A DNA stretch of 64,000 nucleotides from Mucilaginibacter mali (GTDB lineage Bacteria; Bacteroidota; Bacteroidia; Sphingobacteriales; Sphingobacteriaceae), in NCBI RefSeq assembly GCF_013283875.1, contig NZ_CP054139.1:3906001-3970000 (forward strand), in the 5' to 3' direction. This document shows positions 42,761 to 51,749 of the stretch, one piece after another. The first letter of the stretch is position 1. Every line of letters starts with the position of its first letter. The notes beneath the pieces are model-generated. The model saw only the letters and a program-made list of their open reading frames with translations, was not told where the DNA came from and made no database searches. The position numbers were made by a program, and so were the translations under genes.

Positions 42761-44017
42761 ATGAGCATATCTAAATTAGCGCAAAACCTGCGCGGTTCTG
42801 AAATTATAAAAATTGCCGGCGAGATCAACGAATTGAAAAAACAGGGGCAAAACATTGCCAACCTTACCATCGGCGATTTCGACTCGAATTTATACCCTAT
42901 CCCCGCCGAACTGAAAGCCGGTATTGTGGGCGCTTATGGCCATAATCAAACCAACTATCCCCCTGCCGATGGAGTGCTCGATCTGCGTGAAAGCGTAAGC
43001 GAGTTCCTTCAAAAGCGCCTGGGCCTAACTTATCAAGCAAACGAGATCCTGATATCGGGTGGTTCACGCCCGCTGATCTATTCTATCTTCCTGGCTATTG
43101 TAGATCCCGGCGATACCGTGGTATTCCCGGCACCATCGTGGAACAACAACCACTACAGCGACCTGACCAGCGCCAACGCCATCATTGTGCAAACCACGCC
43201 CGAAAATAACTTTATGCCTACGGCTGCCGAGCTGGCCCCACACCTGAAAGGTGCTACGCTGCTGGCCCTGTGCTCGCCGCTGAACCCTACCGGTACCATG
43301 TTCACCAAAAAAGACCTGGAAGAAATATGCGATCTGGTAATTGCCGAGAACAAAACCCGCGCCGCAGGCGAAAAACCACTGTACATTTTGTACGATCAGA
43401 TCTATTCGCAATTAACTTTTGGTACCCATCAGCATTACAACCCGGTAACGCTGCGCCCCGAACTGCGCGACTTAACCATTTTTGTTGACGGCGCATCTAA
43501 ATGCTTTGCCGCTACCGGCGTGCGCGTAGGCTGGGGCTTCGGTCCGGCCAAAATTATCGATAACATGAAAGCTATTGTAGGCCACATGGGTGCATGGTCG
43601 CCTAAGGCCGAGCAGGTAGCTATGGCCGATTACCTGCGTCATGATGACCAGGTTGACGCTTACCTTGGCGACCTGAAGACCAAAATACAGGCAAGCCTGG
43701 CAGCCCTGCACGAAGGCTTCCAGCAATTAAAGGCCGATGGTTTAAATGTCGATTCCATCGAACCGATGGGCGCTATCTATCTAACCGTGAAGGTTGATTA
43801 TGCAGGTAAAACTACGCCCGATGGAACGGTGATCAAAGATTCGGCAGATGTGAACTTTTACCTCATCAAAGAAGCCAAAGTGGCTTTAGTGCCTTTCTCG
43901 GCTTTTGGTACCGACGAGGGTATGTGCTGGTTCAGGGCTTCGGTGGGTGCAAGTTCGCTGCAGGATATCCAGCAGATGATACCGCGCATAAAAGACGCTT
44001 TATTGAAATTGAAATAA
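42761..44017 (+). CDS. class I aminotransferase (aspartate/aromatic type)
   Basis: 418 residues. Fold-type I PLP enzyme: NLTIGDFDSNLYP, ILISGGSRPLIYS, CSPLNPTGTM (the N-P-T-G motif), YDQIYSQLTF with Asp/Tyr, and the PLP Lys in FVDGASKCFAATGVRVGWGF. The S-K-x-F-A-x-T-G-x-R sequence is normal for the family. No neighbouring pathway genes identify the substrate; aspartate is likely from motif resemblance but not shown. Confidence 0.9.
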   Translation: MSISKLAQNLRGSEIIKIAGEINELKKQGQNIANLTIGDFDSNLYPIPAELKAGIVGAYGHNQTNYPPADGVLDLRESVSEFLQKRLGLTYQANEILISGGSRPLIYSIFLAIVDPGDTVVFPAPSWNNNHYSDLTSANAIIVQTTPENNFMPTAAELAPHLKGATLLALCSPLNPTGTMFTKKDLEEICDLVIAENKTRAAGEKPLYILYDQIYSQLTFGTHQHYNPVTLRPELRDLTIFVDGASKCFAATGVRVGWGFGPAKIIDNMKAIVGHMGAWSPKAEQVAMADYLRHDDQVDAYLGDLKTKIQASLAALHEGFQQLKADGLNVDSIEPMGAIYLTVKVDYAGKTTPDGTVIKDSADVNFYLIKEAKVALVPFSAFGTDEGMCWFRASVGASSLQDIQQMIPRIKDALLKLK

Positions 44018-44020
44018 CAC

Positions 44021-44053
44021 ACCCTTCCCAACCCTCCCCGATGGGGAGGGCTA
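44021..44053. repeat. CCCTCCCC/GGGGAGGG palindrome
   Basis: caaccctccccgatggggag followed by ggctat is a short G/C hairpin after the aminotransferase; a fragment of the GGAGAGG family that could act as a terminator. Confidence 0.5.
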
Positions 44054-44066
44054 TTATATTTTGTAG

Positions 44067-44522
44067 ATGAAAAAGCTTTGTTTATTTATTGCCTGTAGTT
44101 TACTTGTATTGGCATCCTGTAAAAAAAAGGCCGACGAGATAGATACGTCTACCGCTTCGGTTAACGTGGCCCTACTTACAACAAAAGCCTGGATAATTAG
44201 CGGCAATGATGCTAATCCCGCTACCAACCCTAAAGGCGGCACGATAAACTATGCCCCCATAAGCGCCTGTTATACCGACGACACCTATACTTTTAACACG
44301 GATGGCACCATGCTGGTAGACAATGGCACGGTACATTGCAACGGCGCCGAAGCGGCAACATCCACCTACAATTACAGTGTTGATAAAGTAAACAATACCA
44401 TCACGGTAGACGGTAATACCTTCAGGCTGGCAGAAATATCGGCCATACAATTTAAGTATTATTCGGTTGTTTCTACACCTGCGGGTAATCAGTTTACAGT
44501 ATATATCTTTCAGCACAATTAA
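44067..44522 (+). CDS. putative lipoprotein
   Basis: 151 residues. The leader MKKLCLFIACSLLVLASCKK carries a lipobox (LASC), so the Cys at residue 18 should be lipidated. The mature domain is about 130 residues and beta-rich (YTDDTYTFNTDGTMLVDNG, ITVDGNTFRLAEIS), like lipocalin-type or DUF5004-like Bacteroidota lipoproteins, but not assigned. The next gene starts 3 bp after the stop, indicating an operon. Confidence 0.8.
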   Translation: MKKLCLFIACSLLVLASCKKKADEIDTSTASVNVALLTTKAWIISGNDANPATNPKGGTINYAPISACYTDDTYTFNTDGTMLVDNGTVHCNGAEAATSTYNYSVDKVNNTITVDGNTFRLAEISAIQFKYYSVVSTPAGNQFTVYIFQHN

Positions 44523-44525
44523 ACC

Positions 44526-45236
44526 ATGCCCGCGGGAACACTCTACCTCATCCCTGTACCACTGGCCGATGAAGCCGCGGGCAAATCGTTTACGCCATAT
44601 TTGGTGGATACCATCAATCAGATAAGCGAATACATCGTCGAAAACGAAAAAACCGCCCGTCGCTTCCTGAAGGAAGCCGGTCTGAAAACGCCTCAAAGCG
44701 AATTGCTGATACACGATTATGGTAAGCATAACCGGGATAAAAACGATAACGACTTTTTTAAAGGTCTGTTGGCGGGTAAAGATGTTGGCCTGATGAGCGA
44801 AGCCGGCTGCCCCGGCGTAGCCGACCCCGGCGCGGAAATAGTAGCCGAAGCGCATCGCAAAGGCATAAAAGTGGTGCCGTTGGTAGGCCCAAGTTCTATT
44901 TTACTGGCGCTGATGGCATCGGGCTTTAACGGGCAGAGTTTTACCTTTCATGGGTACCTGCCTATTGACAAAGCCGATCGTGCCCGCCGCCTGAAAGAAC
45001 TGGAAAACCAGGCCGAGCGCCATAAGCAAACGCAACTATTTATAGAAACCCCCTTCCGCAACAACCCCATGCTGGAAGAAATTTTGCGCACCTGCAAACC
45101 CGCCACCCGCCTGTGCATTGCCTGCAACCTTACCGCGGCCGATGAAATGGTGAAAACCCAAAGCATCGCCGCCTGGAAAAAGCAAACACCCGATCTGCAT
45201 AAAAAACCAACCATCTTTTTACTTTTCCACCCCTGA
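44526..45236 (+). CDS. RsmI-like SAM-dependent methyltransferase (tetrapyrrole methylase fold)
   Basis: 236 residues. It begins GTLYLIPVPLADEA, then ENEKTARRFLKEAGLK, DVGLMSEAGCPGVADPG, VVPLVGPSSILLALMASG and the terminal KKPTIFLLFH: the RsmI/YraL pattern, although the glycine-rich N-terminal motif differs from true RsmI. Bacteroidota often carry this shorter paralogue in addition to RsmI, which methylates 16S rRNA C1402. It lies directly downstream of the lipoprotein and 6 bp upstream of the FAD monooxygenase. Confidence 0.88.
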   Translation: MPAGTLYLIPVPLADEAAGKSFTPYLVDTINQISEYIVENEKTARRFLKEAGLKTPQSELLIHDYGKHNRDKNDNDFFKGLLAGKDVGLMSEAGCPGVADPGAEIVAEAHRKGIKVVPLVGPSSILLALMASGFNGQSFTFHGYLPIDKADRARRLKELENQAERHKQTQLFIETPFRNNPMLEEILRTCKPATRLCIACNLTAADEMVKTQSIAAWKKQTPDLHKKPTIFLLFHP

Positions 45237-45242
45237 TAAAGC

Positions 45243-46835
45243 ATGCAGATCAGCGGGCAACATACATCGGTTTTAATTGCAGGCGCCGGCCCGTCTGGCC
45301 TGATGATGGCCGCGCAGTTGCTGCGCTATGGCATTCAACCTGTTATTATCGATAGCCGGCAGGGACCGACCAGCCATAGTAAAGCGCTGGCTGTTCAGGC
45401 GCGGTCTATGGAGATCTACCGGCAGATGGGTATTGTTGATAAGGTACTGAAGGATGGTAAACCTGCCAAAGGGATAACTTTTTACGATGACGGCAAACCC
45501 GGCGCGCAACTGCTGATGGACAGTGTAAGCGACGGCACTACGCCCTACCCCTTCATCCTGATGTACCCCCAAAGCAGCAACGAGCGTACCCTGCTGGATT
45601 ACCTCACAATGAATTGCTGCCCTGTTTACTGGGATACCACGCTGACACACATCACTCAAACTACCGACAAGGCGACCGCGACGCTGGAAGCCAATGGCAA
45701 AACCCAAACCCTAACCGCCGATTGGGTGATCGGCGCGGATGGAGCGCATAGCCCGGTACGCAAATCGCTGAACATACCTTTTAACGGGGATACCTATAAA
45801 AGCCTCTTTTACCTCATAGACGGAAAGCTTGCCGACCGTTACGATATCGACCTGATCCGCGTTTTCCTGTCCACAAAAGGTCTGGCCGGATTCTTCCCCA
45901 TGCCCCAGGAGGGCTACTACCGCATTATTGGCAATTTGCCTGACGGGGTGAACGAAGACGGTAGTGAACTGGAATTGAACGATGTGCTGCCATCCTTAAG
46001 CGCTATAGTCGGTCGCGGGATATCGGTTGAGGAATGCCGCTGGCTCATCACCTATAAACTGCATCACCGCATGGCCGATAATTTCAGGCTGGGGCGCTGC
46101 TTTTTAATTGGCGACGCGGCGCATATCCACTCGCCGGTTGGCGGGCAGGGTATGAATACTGGTTTACAGGATGCCTACAACCTGGCCTGGAAACTGGCCA
46201 TGGTCATCAACCAAAAAGCAAATGCCAACCTGTTGGATACTTATCCCGAAGAACGGATGCCGGTAGCTAAACGCCTGCTAAAAACCACCGACAGCGCCTT
46301 TAAGTTCGCCATGTCTAAAGGTATCCTGTCGCGCACCTTCAAAAAATATATCATGACACGGCTGCTGCACTTTATGTGGAGCAAGGAGCGTATCCGCAAG
46401 TTCTTTTTCCTTACCGTATCGCAAACAGGTATCACCTATCGCGACAGCAAGCTGAACCTGCACCTTAGCAACGCCAAAAAAATAAAGGCCGGCGACCGAT
46501 TGCCCTGCCTCACTATTTTCGACGAGAAGAAACAGGAAGAAACCGACCTGCACCAATGGTGCTTTAAACCCGGCTTCACGCTGATCATTTTAGGGAAGCT
46601 GATAGAAGAGGACCTGTTTAAAGTTGCACGCTGGCTTACGCAAACCTATAACGGCAGCATCAACTTTTATTATTTGCCCCCGTCCGAAAAAAACCAGCAT
46701 GTGTTTGATGCCTTCGAGGTTGGCAAGGGACGGCATCGCAGCATACTGGTGCGCCCCGATATGCACATCGGCTTTATGAACGATGCGGTTGACCCGGACA
46801 GGATGGATAGGTATCTGAGCCCCCTAACCCCCTAA
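45243..46835 (+). CDS. FAD-dependent monooxygenase (PheA/TfdB family)
   Basis: 530 residues. FAD-binding: LIAGAGPSGLMMAAQLL at 10-26, DWVIGADGAHSPVRKSL around 160, and FLIGDAAHIHSPVGGQGMN around 300, the classic GD motif. The C-terminal part (TLIILGKLIEEDLFKVA onward) is thioredoxin-like as in phenol hydroxylases. It probably hydroxylates an aromatic or polyketide-like substrate using NAD(P)H and oxygen. The last codons (SPLTP and stop) coincide with an intergenic G/C repeat, so the native C-terminus may have been replaced. Confidence 0.9.
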   Translation: MQISGQHTSVLIAGAGPSGLMMAAQLLRYGIQPVIIDSRQGPTSHSKALAVQARSMEIYRQMGIVDKVLKDGKPAKGITFYDDGKPGAQLLMDSVSDGTTPYPFILMYPQSSNERTLLDYLTMNCCPVYWDTTLTHITQTTDKATATLEANGKTQTLTADWVIGADGAHSPVRKSLNIPFNGDTYKSLFYLIDGKLADRYDIDLIRVFLSTKGLAGFFPMPQEGYYRIIGNLPDGVNEDGSELELNDVLPSLSAIVGRGISVEECRWLITYKLHHRMADNFRLGRCFLIGDAAHIHSPVGGQGMNTGLQDAYNLAWKLAMVINQKANANLLDTYPEERMPVAKRLLKTTDSAFKFAMSKGILSRTFKKYIMTRLLHFMWSKERIRKFFFLTVSQTGITYRDSKLNLHLSNAKKIKAGDRLPCLTIFDEKKQEETDLHQWCFKPGFTLIILGKLIEEDLFKVARWLTQTYNGSINFYYLPPSEKNQHVFDAFEVGKGRHRSILVRPDMHIGFMNDAVDPDRMDRYLSPLTP

Positions 46836-46843
46836 AGGGGGAA
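46819..46843. repeat. CCCCCTAACCCCCTAAAGGGGG repeat unit
   Basis: The 25 bases gccccctaaccccctaaagg and on are the partner of the repeat inside bshC (24 of 25 bases identical to its reverse complement). It overlaps the end of the monooxygenase gene. Confidence 0.7.
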
Positions 46844-46849
46844 CCCGAT

Positions 46850-46946
46850 GTGCAAATGCGAAAATGTGCAAATATGCAGATGATAAAATTCTCGCATAAC
46901 TTCCTCATTTGCACATCTGCATATAAGCACATTTTGCACATCGCCC
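46850..46946. repeat. GATGTGCAAA inverted repeat
   Basis: cgatgtgcaaatgcgaaaat and the mirrored gcacattttgcacatcg form a 95-bp inverted repeat between convergent genes. A fragment of the same family is at 61970-62000. Confidence 0.65.
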
Positions 46947-46954
46947 CCTAGGCA

Positions 46955-48868
46955 TCACCTCACAATCGCTACCCAGCCCGATAGCACGGTGCCGGGCTTC
47001 AAATCAATTTTATAATAATAAACGCCTTCGGGCAGTGGGACGCCACCCGTGCTGCCATCCCATTGTTTGGCATAGCCATGCGTTTGGTACACTACCCTGC
47101 CCAGGCGGTTAAACACCTGCGTATACGACTCGGGATAGGTTTCCAGCGCAACAATGTTCCAGGTATCGTTAATGCCATCGCCATTAGGGGTAAAAGTATT
47201 GGGCACTACTACCTTTTTGTAAACGCGGATAAATACGTCAGCTGTCGTTTCAAAATAGCAGGGGGCGCCGCTGGTGGCGTGCAGGGTGTAGGTAATATCT
47301 TCGGTGGGCCTCGCCGTTGGGCGCAGCGCGTTCGGGTCGCTTAGTCCGGTAGATGGTGTCCAGTAATAACTGGTGGCATTAGCGTCAACACTGCCATTGA
47401 GCGTGATGGTTTGCCCCTCGGTCATTTTTTGGTCGGCGCCGGCGCTGATTTGCGGCTTATTGGTAACGTTTACGGTTACCTGTGCTGTAGCGCTGCAAGC
47501 CGTCGCGTTGCTAACAGTTACCGTATAAGTTGTGGTTTTGGTTGGATTAGCCTGAGGGTTGGCTATATTAGGATTATCTAAACCCACTGCCGGCGACCAG
47601 GAGTAAGTAGTACCGCCCGATGCTGATAACTGTGCCTTATCGCCCTCGCAGATGGTAAAATTAGCATTACTTACCGATGCCGTTACTTTGGGACTTACCT
47701 TAAGGATGGTTGACGCGGTGGCCGTACAACCCGCGGCATTTTTTACAGTGACTGTATATGTATCATCATCGCTTAACTGCACATTGGGGATAGACAGATT
47801 AGCAGAGGACGAACTATACCCACCTTTGGACCGTGTCCATGTATAGGTGTTATTTGGGTCGGAACCTGACCGTAGGGTAAGCGAGAACGGCTGCCCTTCG
47901 CATACGGAGACGCTTGGCGGCGCGCTTACAGATGGTATATCGCTTATAGTGAGTGTAAGCACGTTAGACACCACCCTGCACGTTGGCGATGTGATATTAC
48001 CCCCATTGGCGCTGGCCATGCGGTATTGATATGTGCCGGCTACAGCTGTAACCGCGGTAAAATTGGCCGTGTAATCTGTAGTGGTTGCCCCGGTTATATC
48101 TGTCCAGGTACCATTACTGTTTACCTGCCATTGGTACATGGGGTTTGGGTATCCGCCGGCCGGTATCTGCGCAATCATTTTATAGCTTTGAGCTGTACCC
48201 GCACAACCGCTGGCATTTTGTGATGATAATACGGGGAAACTTGAACTAATAACCGGCCCGCAGGGGCGAAAGGTGATATCATCTACCGCTATATCATTAC
48301 CTGTGCCGCCTGCTCCATTATTGATCATTGTCAATGTAATATCGCCACCTACAGCAGGGGTTGTAAACAAAATACCGTACTGTTTCCAGTCCTTAGCGCT
48401 GATGCTGGGTGGCAAATCGCCGGTATTTATCAGGGTCTGATTCCCTAATGCATCTGTTATTTGAAACGTGATATTAGGGGTAGCCGTCTTCACGGTTTTT
48501 GCCATGTTAAGTAACCATGCAGCAAATTCGTAGGTAGTACCGGGGCATAGGCCGGTTATTTTTTGCTGAAAAAAATAGTTTGTTTTAGATACGTTGGCGT
48601 TCACCACCATCATATAACCGTTTCCTGTATGATCAGTAGCGGCCCACCAGTCAAACATGCCTGCTGTAGACTTTGTAATGGTATAGTAACCATCATTGGG
48701 GGTACCTGAAGTATACGTATAATTGGTTAGGTTGGGGATAGGGTTACTGTTAGAGAAATCAATATTCACAATCGGGTCGCCCAAACTACCGTTACATGTT
48801 TGCGACTGCGCATAACCAACGCTCACGGCAAACAGGTAACAAATAATCAATAGTATCAGGTATCGCAT
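46955..48868 (-). CDS. secreted multidomain protein with T9SS type-B sorting domain (gliding motility C-terminal)
   Basis: 637 residues from the ATG complementing 48866-48868, chosen because it starts a signal peptide (MRYLILLIICYLFAVSVGYA). An N-terminal galactose-binding-like module (about 25-200) is followed by three or four Ig/PKD-like modules (CEGQPFSLTLRSGSDPNNTY, CEGDKAQLSASGGTTYSWSP and others). The C-terminal CHU_C domain has VVPNTFTPNGDGINDTWNI and LPEGVYYYKIDLKPG, the type-B type IX secretion signal. Cell-surface or secreted; a role in adhesion or polymer binding is inferred. Confidence 0.93.
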   Translation of the reverse strand: MRYLILLIICYLFAVSVGYAQSQTCNGSLGDPIVNIDFSNSNPIPNLTNYTYTSGTPNDGYYTITKSTAGMFDWWAATDHTGNGYMMVVNANVSKTNYFFQQKITGLCPGTTYEFAAWLLNMAKTVKTATPNITFQITDALGNQTLINTGDLPPSISAKDWKQYGILFTTPAVGGDITLTMINNGAGGTGNDIAVDDITFRPCGPVISSSFPVLSSQNASGCAGTAQSYKMIAQIPAGGYPNPMYQWQVNSNGTWTDITGATTTDYTANFTAVTAVAGTYQYRMASANGGNITSPTCRVVSNVLTLTISDIPSVSAPPSVSVCEGQPFSLTLRSGSDPNNTYTWTRSKGGYSSSSANLSIPNVQLSDDDTYTVTVKNAAGCTATASTILKVSPKVTASVSNANFTICEGDKAQLSASGGTTYSWSPAVGLDNPNIANPQANPTKTTTYTVTVSNATACSATAQVTVNVTNKPQISAGADQKMTEGQTITLNGSVDANATSYYWTPSTGLSDPNALRPTARPTEDITYTLHATSGAPCYFETTADVFIRVYKKVVVPNTFTPNGDGINDTWNIVALETYPESYTQVFNRLGRVVYQTHGYAKQWDGSTGGVPLPEGVYYYKIDLKPGTVLSGWVAIVR

Positions 48869-49059
48869 ATTAACAAAAGCATTTTTAGCACGATGCAACA
48901 TGGCTTAAGGTTTCGCAATTATTGCAGCGCTAATAAATTGGTTTTGTAAATATATAGTTTGTTGGTGAAGCTTTTATGAAACCTGGTGTAATAATTACAA
49001 TAAGTAGTGGTTAAGATGTAGCGGATAAACAAGCGGAGAATGGTCTGTACCCCACAGAC

Positions 49060-49181
49060 CATGTGAAAAGGACAAAAGCGTTGGGCAGTGCGATCCCCTC
49101 CCATAGGGAGGGTGAAGGGAGGGGTTTCTGCGATACCACATTGTGCCTAAACCCCTGCCACTACACTGCCCGGCGCGCCCC
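49060..49181. repeat. CCCTCCC repeats flanking the MITE-like element
   Basis: atcccctcccatagggaggg, tgaagggaggggtttctgcg and cgcgcccctcccaag are members of the CCCTCCC family. The element at 49191-49387 interrupts this run and the repeat resumes at 49397. Confidence 0.6.
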
Positions 49182-49396
49182 TCCCAAGAGCTATCGTTGT
49201 GGACACATCTCTAAATAAGAGCAACTTGTCATTTCGAACCCTTAGCGGGAGGGCAAGAGCGAGGAAAGGGTGAGAAATCTTATATATGAAGCCGGTCGCA
49301 CGTACAAGATTTCTCCTCACGCAACCGCACTACCCTGCCCATGGTTCGTTCGAAATGACAAGTTGGTAAGATGTGTCCACACGATAGTCCCAAGAG
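49182..49396. mobile_element. MITE-like element with 9-bp target duplication
   Basis: Terminal inverted repeats ctatcgttgtggacacatct (49191-49210) and agatgtgtccacacgatag (49369-49387) match apart from one extra T. They are bordered by identical tcccaagag at 49182-49190 and 49388-49396. The interior is copy C of the TTGTCATTTCGA palindromic family (49225-49362). No transposase is encoded. Confidence 0.75.
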
Positions 49397-49444
49397 AGAG
49401 AACTATAAAACTTCAGGGACAAACCGACTACAACGGCGGCACGG

Positions 49445-50428
49445 TTAAAAATGTCCTCTTATCTGCTTGAATATCTTCTCATCATACAAAGCCCGTAAAG
49501 CCCGGTGTGTCTCAGCAGGTAAGGCCGGCAATGCCGACGCGGCCACATTACCATCTACCTGGCTTATCTTCGACGCGCCGGGGATCACCGTGGTCACTTC
49601 CGGGTGGTCCAGTATCCAGCGGATGGCCCATTGGGCGGTACGTTCGTCGGGCAGCAGGGTTTTTATCTCTTCGGCCAGTTTTACGCCTTCTTTAAAATCG
49701 ATGCCCGAGAAAGTTTCACCGGCATTGAAGGCCTCGCCGTTGGCGTTATAGTTGCGGTGGTCTTTAGCGGCAAATTGGGTATCGGCATTGAACCTGCCGG
49801 TCAGCAGACCACTGGCTAAAGGCACGCGGACAATAATGCCTACGCCCTTCTCTTCCGCTTTGGCAAACACTTCGTCGGCCACATGCTGGCGGAACAGGTT
49901 GAAGATGATCTGCAGCGATGACAGCCCCTCCTGTTCCAGGCAGATCAGCGCCTCTTCGGATGTTTCCACGCTGGCACCAAAATGCTGTATCAACCCTTCC
50001 GACTGTAGTTTGCGCAGGTAATCAAACACTTTACCTGCACGCATCTCTTCGGTAGGGATGCAGTGCAACTGCTCTAAAAACAAATGCGGCACATCCAGGT
50101 GCTTCAGCGAATCTTCCACCGCGCGGCGCATGGCATCGTAAGTAAAATTTTGCGGCCAACCATTCGGCGCGTCGCCCCGGCGACCCAGCTTGGTAGCCAC
50201 GTGGATCTGTTTATCGGTGGTCTTCAAAAACTTACCGATCACGGTTTCGCTCACGCCCATGCCGTAAACATCGGCCGTATCAATAAAATTGCCGCCGGCA
50301 TTTACGTAAGCTTGCAAAATGCCAAAGGCCGCTTCTTCGTCTACAACACCCCAATCGGCGCTGCCTAATTGCCAGGTGCCCAGGCCAACCTCGGCTATGT
50401 CGGTATCTTTAAATTTTCTGTAGTGCAT
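49445..50428 (-). CDS. aldo/keto reductase
   Basis: 327 residues from the ATG complementing 50426-50428 (MHYRKFKDTDIAEVGLGTWQ); an upstream in-frame ATG adds residues unlike the family. TIM-barrel oxidoreductase with the tetrad visible: Asp in FIDTADVYGMG, Tyr in the same segment, Lys in VATKLGRRGD and His in LEQLHCIPT. It has a C-terminal cofactor segment with IPGASKISQVDGNV. NADPH-dependent; the substrate is unknown. Confidence 0.92.
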   Translation of the reverse strand: MHYRKFKDTDIAEVGLGTWQLGSADWGVVDEEAAFGILQAYVNAGGNFIDTADVYGMGVSETVIGKFLKTTDKQIHVATKLGRRGDAPNGWPQNFTYDAMRRAVEDSLKHLDVPHLFLEQLHCIPTEEMRAGKVFDYLRKLQSEGLIQHFGASVETSEEALICLEQEGLSSLQIIFNLFRQHVADEVFAKAEEKGVGIIVRVPLASGLLTGRFNADTQFAAKDHRNYNANGEAFNAGETFSGIDFKEGVKLAEEIKTLLPDERTAQWAIRWILDHPEVTTVIPGASKISQVDGNVAASALPALPAETHRALRALYDEKIFKQIRGHF

Positions 50429-50443
50429 GTGTTTATCAATAAA

Positions 50444-50536
50444 CGTCATTGCGAGGAGCGATAGCGACTTGGCAATCCCCGACTTGCAGAGCGGCTCTGT
50501 ATTTCGGGGATCGCCACGCTATCGCTCGCGATGACG
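50444..50536. repeat. CGTCATTGCGAGGAGC long palindrome
   Basis: cgtcattgcgaggagcgata on the left and ctatcgctcgcgatgacg on the right, with an inner ccccga / tcgggg pair. Full copy of the family at 28585-28679. It sits between the EVE-domain gene and the aldo/keto reductase gene. Confidence 0.8.
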
Positions 50537-50550
50537 ATCCTTTAATTATA

Positions 50551-50955
50551 CTAACTTCCCAACTCCAATATCCGGTCAAACTCCTCCACTTTCAACGGCA
50601 TTACCGAGAGGCGGCCCTGGCGCACCAGGCTAACATTCTTCAGTTGCCCGTCGGCTTTTATCGTTTCCAGCGTTACCGGGGTTTTAAGGGTTTGCACGGG
50701 CGATAGATCGACCACAACCCAGTTCGGGTCTTCAGTGGTGGGGTCCTGGTAAAATTCGCGCACCACTTTGGCAATGCCTACCACGGCCTTGCCCTCGTTG
50801 CTGTGGTAAAACAGCACCAGGTCGCCCTCCTTCATTTCGCGCAGGTTGTTGCGGGCCTGGTAATTGCGCACGCCATCCCAAAAGGTGCGGCCGTCTTTAT
50901 TAAATTTCTCCCAGCTATATTTTACAGGTTCGGATTTTACTAACCAGTGGTTCAT
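50551..50955 (-). CDS. EVE domain-containing protein
   Basis: 134 residues, complete: MNHWLVKSEPVKYSWEKFNK, WDGVRNYQARNNLREMKEGD, VLFYHSNEGKAVVGIAKVVR and LVRQGRLSVMPL. EVE is a PUA-like fold that binds modified nucleic-acid bases in several characterised members. Single-domain EVE proteins of this size are widespread and mostly uncharacterised. No restriction or defence gene is adjacent. Confidence 0.93.
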   Translation of the reverse strand: MNHWLVKSEPVKYSWEKFNKDGRTFWDGVRNYQARNNLREMKEGDLVLFYHSNEGKAVVGIAKVVREFYQDPTTEDPNWVVVDLSPVQTLKTPVTLETIKADGQLKNVSLVRQGRLSVMPLKVEEFDRILELGS

Positions 50956-51092
50956 GTTCGATGATGATTTTTGACGGAGGTAAAAATGCGGAAAAGTGGG
51001 GAGAATAAAAAAATAGTATTTTTAGGGGATTGAGGCACGCGTGCGCCAGCGGAGGGGAAGTCCTATAATATGTCAACCATAATTAGATAGAA

Positions 51093-51500
51093 ATGAACTT
51101 AAAGAAAGCATATTATTACCTTTTTTATAAATTTTATAAATTTGGTGAAGCATCTCCCTCATTGTTTCCCAACGACCTAACGGCCGCATTTGCAATTGAT
51201 TGGTTAGAGGCTCTTTTATTAGCATCTATTGGTTTTTATTTAATGCCCCTTACAGGTAGAAACGGACATTTGAGTGTCTTTTCCTTTCAAGTTTTACTTC
51301 CGCTTTTAGTCATATTTTTAATAAATCATTTTGCCTTTATACACGACAAAAGATGGAAAAAATATATTGATGAGTTTGATCGATTTCCACAAAAAAAGAA
51401 TAACAAGGGGACATGGTTTGTTATTGGTATTATAGCTTTTATTATTATAAACTTTGGATTTTCTGTTTATGTAATGAAACAAGTTCCCATTACTCCTTAA
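51093..51500 (+). CDS. hypothetical membrane protein
   Basis: 135 residues with three membrane helices (LEALLLASIGFYLMPL, SFQVLLPLLVIFLINHFAF, TWFVIGIIAFIIINFGFSVY) separated by short loops. The gene is strongly AT-rich compared with its neighbours, which suggests recent arrival. It is just upstream of the REP/RAYT region. No family recognised. Confidence 0.7.
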   Translation: MNLKKAYYYLFYKFYKFGEASPSLFPNDLTAAFAIDWLEALLLASIGFYLMPLTGRNGHLSVFSFQVLLPLLVIFLINHFAFIHDKRWKKYIDEFDRFPQKKNNKGTWFVIGIIAFIIINFGFSVYVMKQVPITP

Positions 51501-51535
51501 TTGATGCCTAAGCTGATGCATGTGTGTCCTCCTAT

Positions 51536-51574
51536 CTGGCGCGAGTATGCAGCATTGGGCTGATTCGTGCCTAG
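51536..51574. repeat. REP unit R1 (truncated)
   Basis: ctggcgcgagtatgcagcat followed by a short tail ttcgtgcc, the same unit as R2 and R3 but lacking the gacgggcgta middle. Confidence 0.75.
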
Positions 51575-51584
51575 CAAGCACCCT

Positions 51585-51637
51585 AACTGGCGCGAGTATG
51601 CAGCGATGGTTAAGGCAGGTGTACTCGTGTCTTAGCC
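51585..51637. repeat. REP unit R2
   Basis: aactggcgcgagtatgcagc then gtgtactcgtgtc; an imperfect palindrome in which ggcgcgagta pairs with gtactcgtgtc. Confidence 0.8.
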
Positions 51638-51749
51638 AACAATACTATTCAAACCCGTAACCTTTCCGGTTAGGGGCTTTTGGCGTCTTAGCTTTTCCGC
51701 GATAGGGATAGTAGTGGAAAGCCCGCAGCCGCCGGAGGGTAAGCCCCAT
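51638..51749. repeat. GATAGGGATAGTAGTGGAAAGCCC repeat fragment
   Basis: tccgcgatagggatagtagt and ggaaagcccgcagccgccgg match the family at 62025-62060 (cgttagggatagtagtggaa). It lies between REP units R2 and R3. No gene. Confidence 0.6.

Noticed and set aside
49191-49387. Possible full insertion sequence
   Set aside because: Under 200 bp with no coding capacity for a transposase; classified as a non-autonomous MITE-like element.
50551-50955. EVE protein as part of a defence system
   Set aside because: No restriction, nuclease or other defence gene is adjacent; single EVE genes are common and usually not in defence islands.
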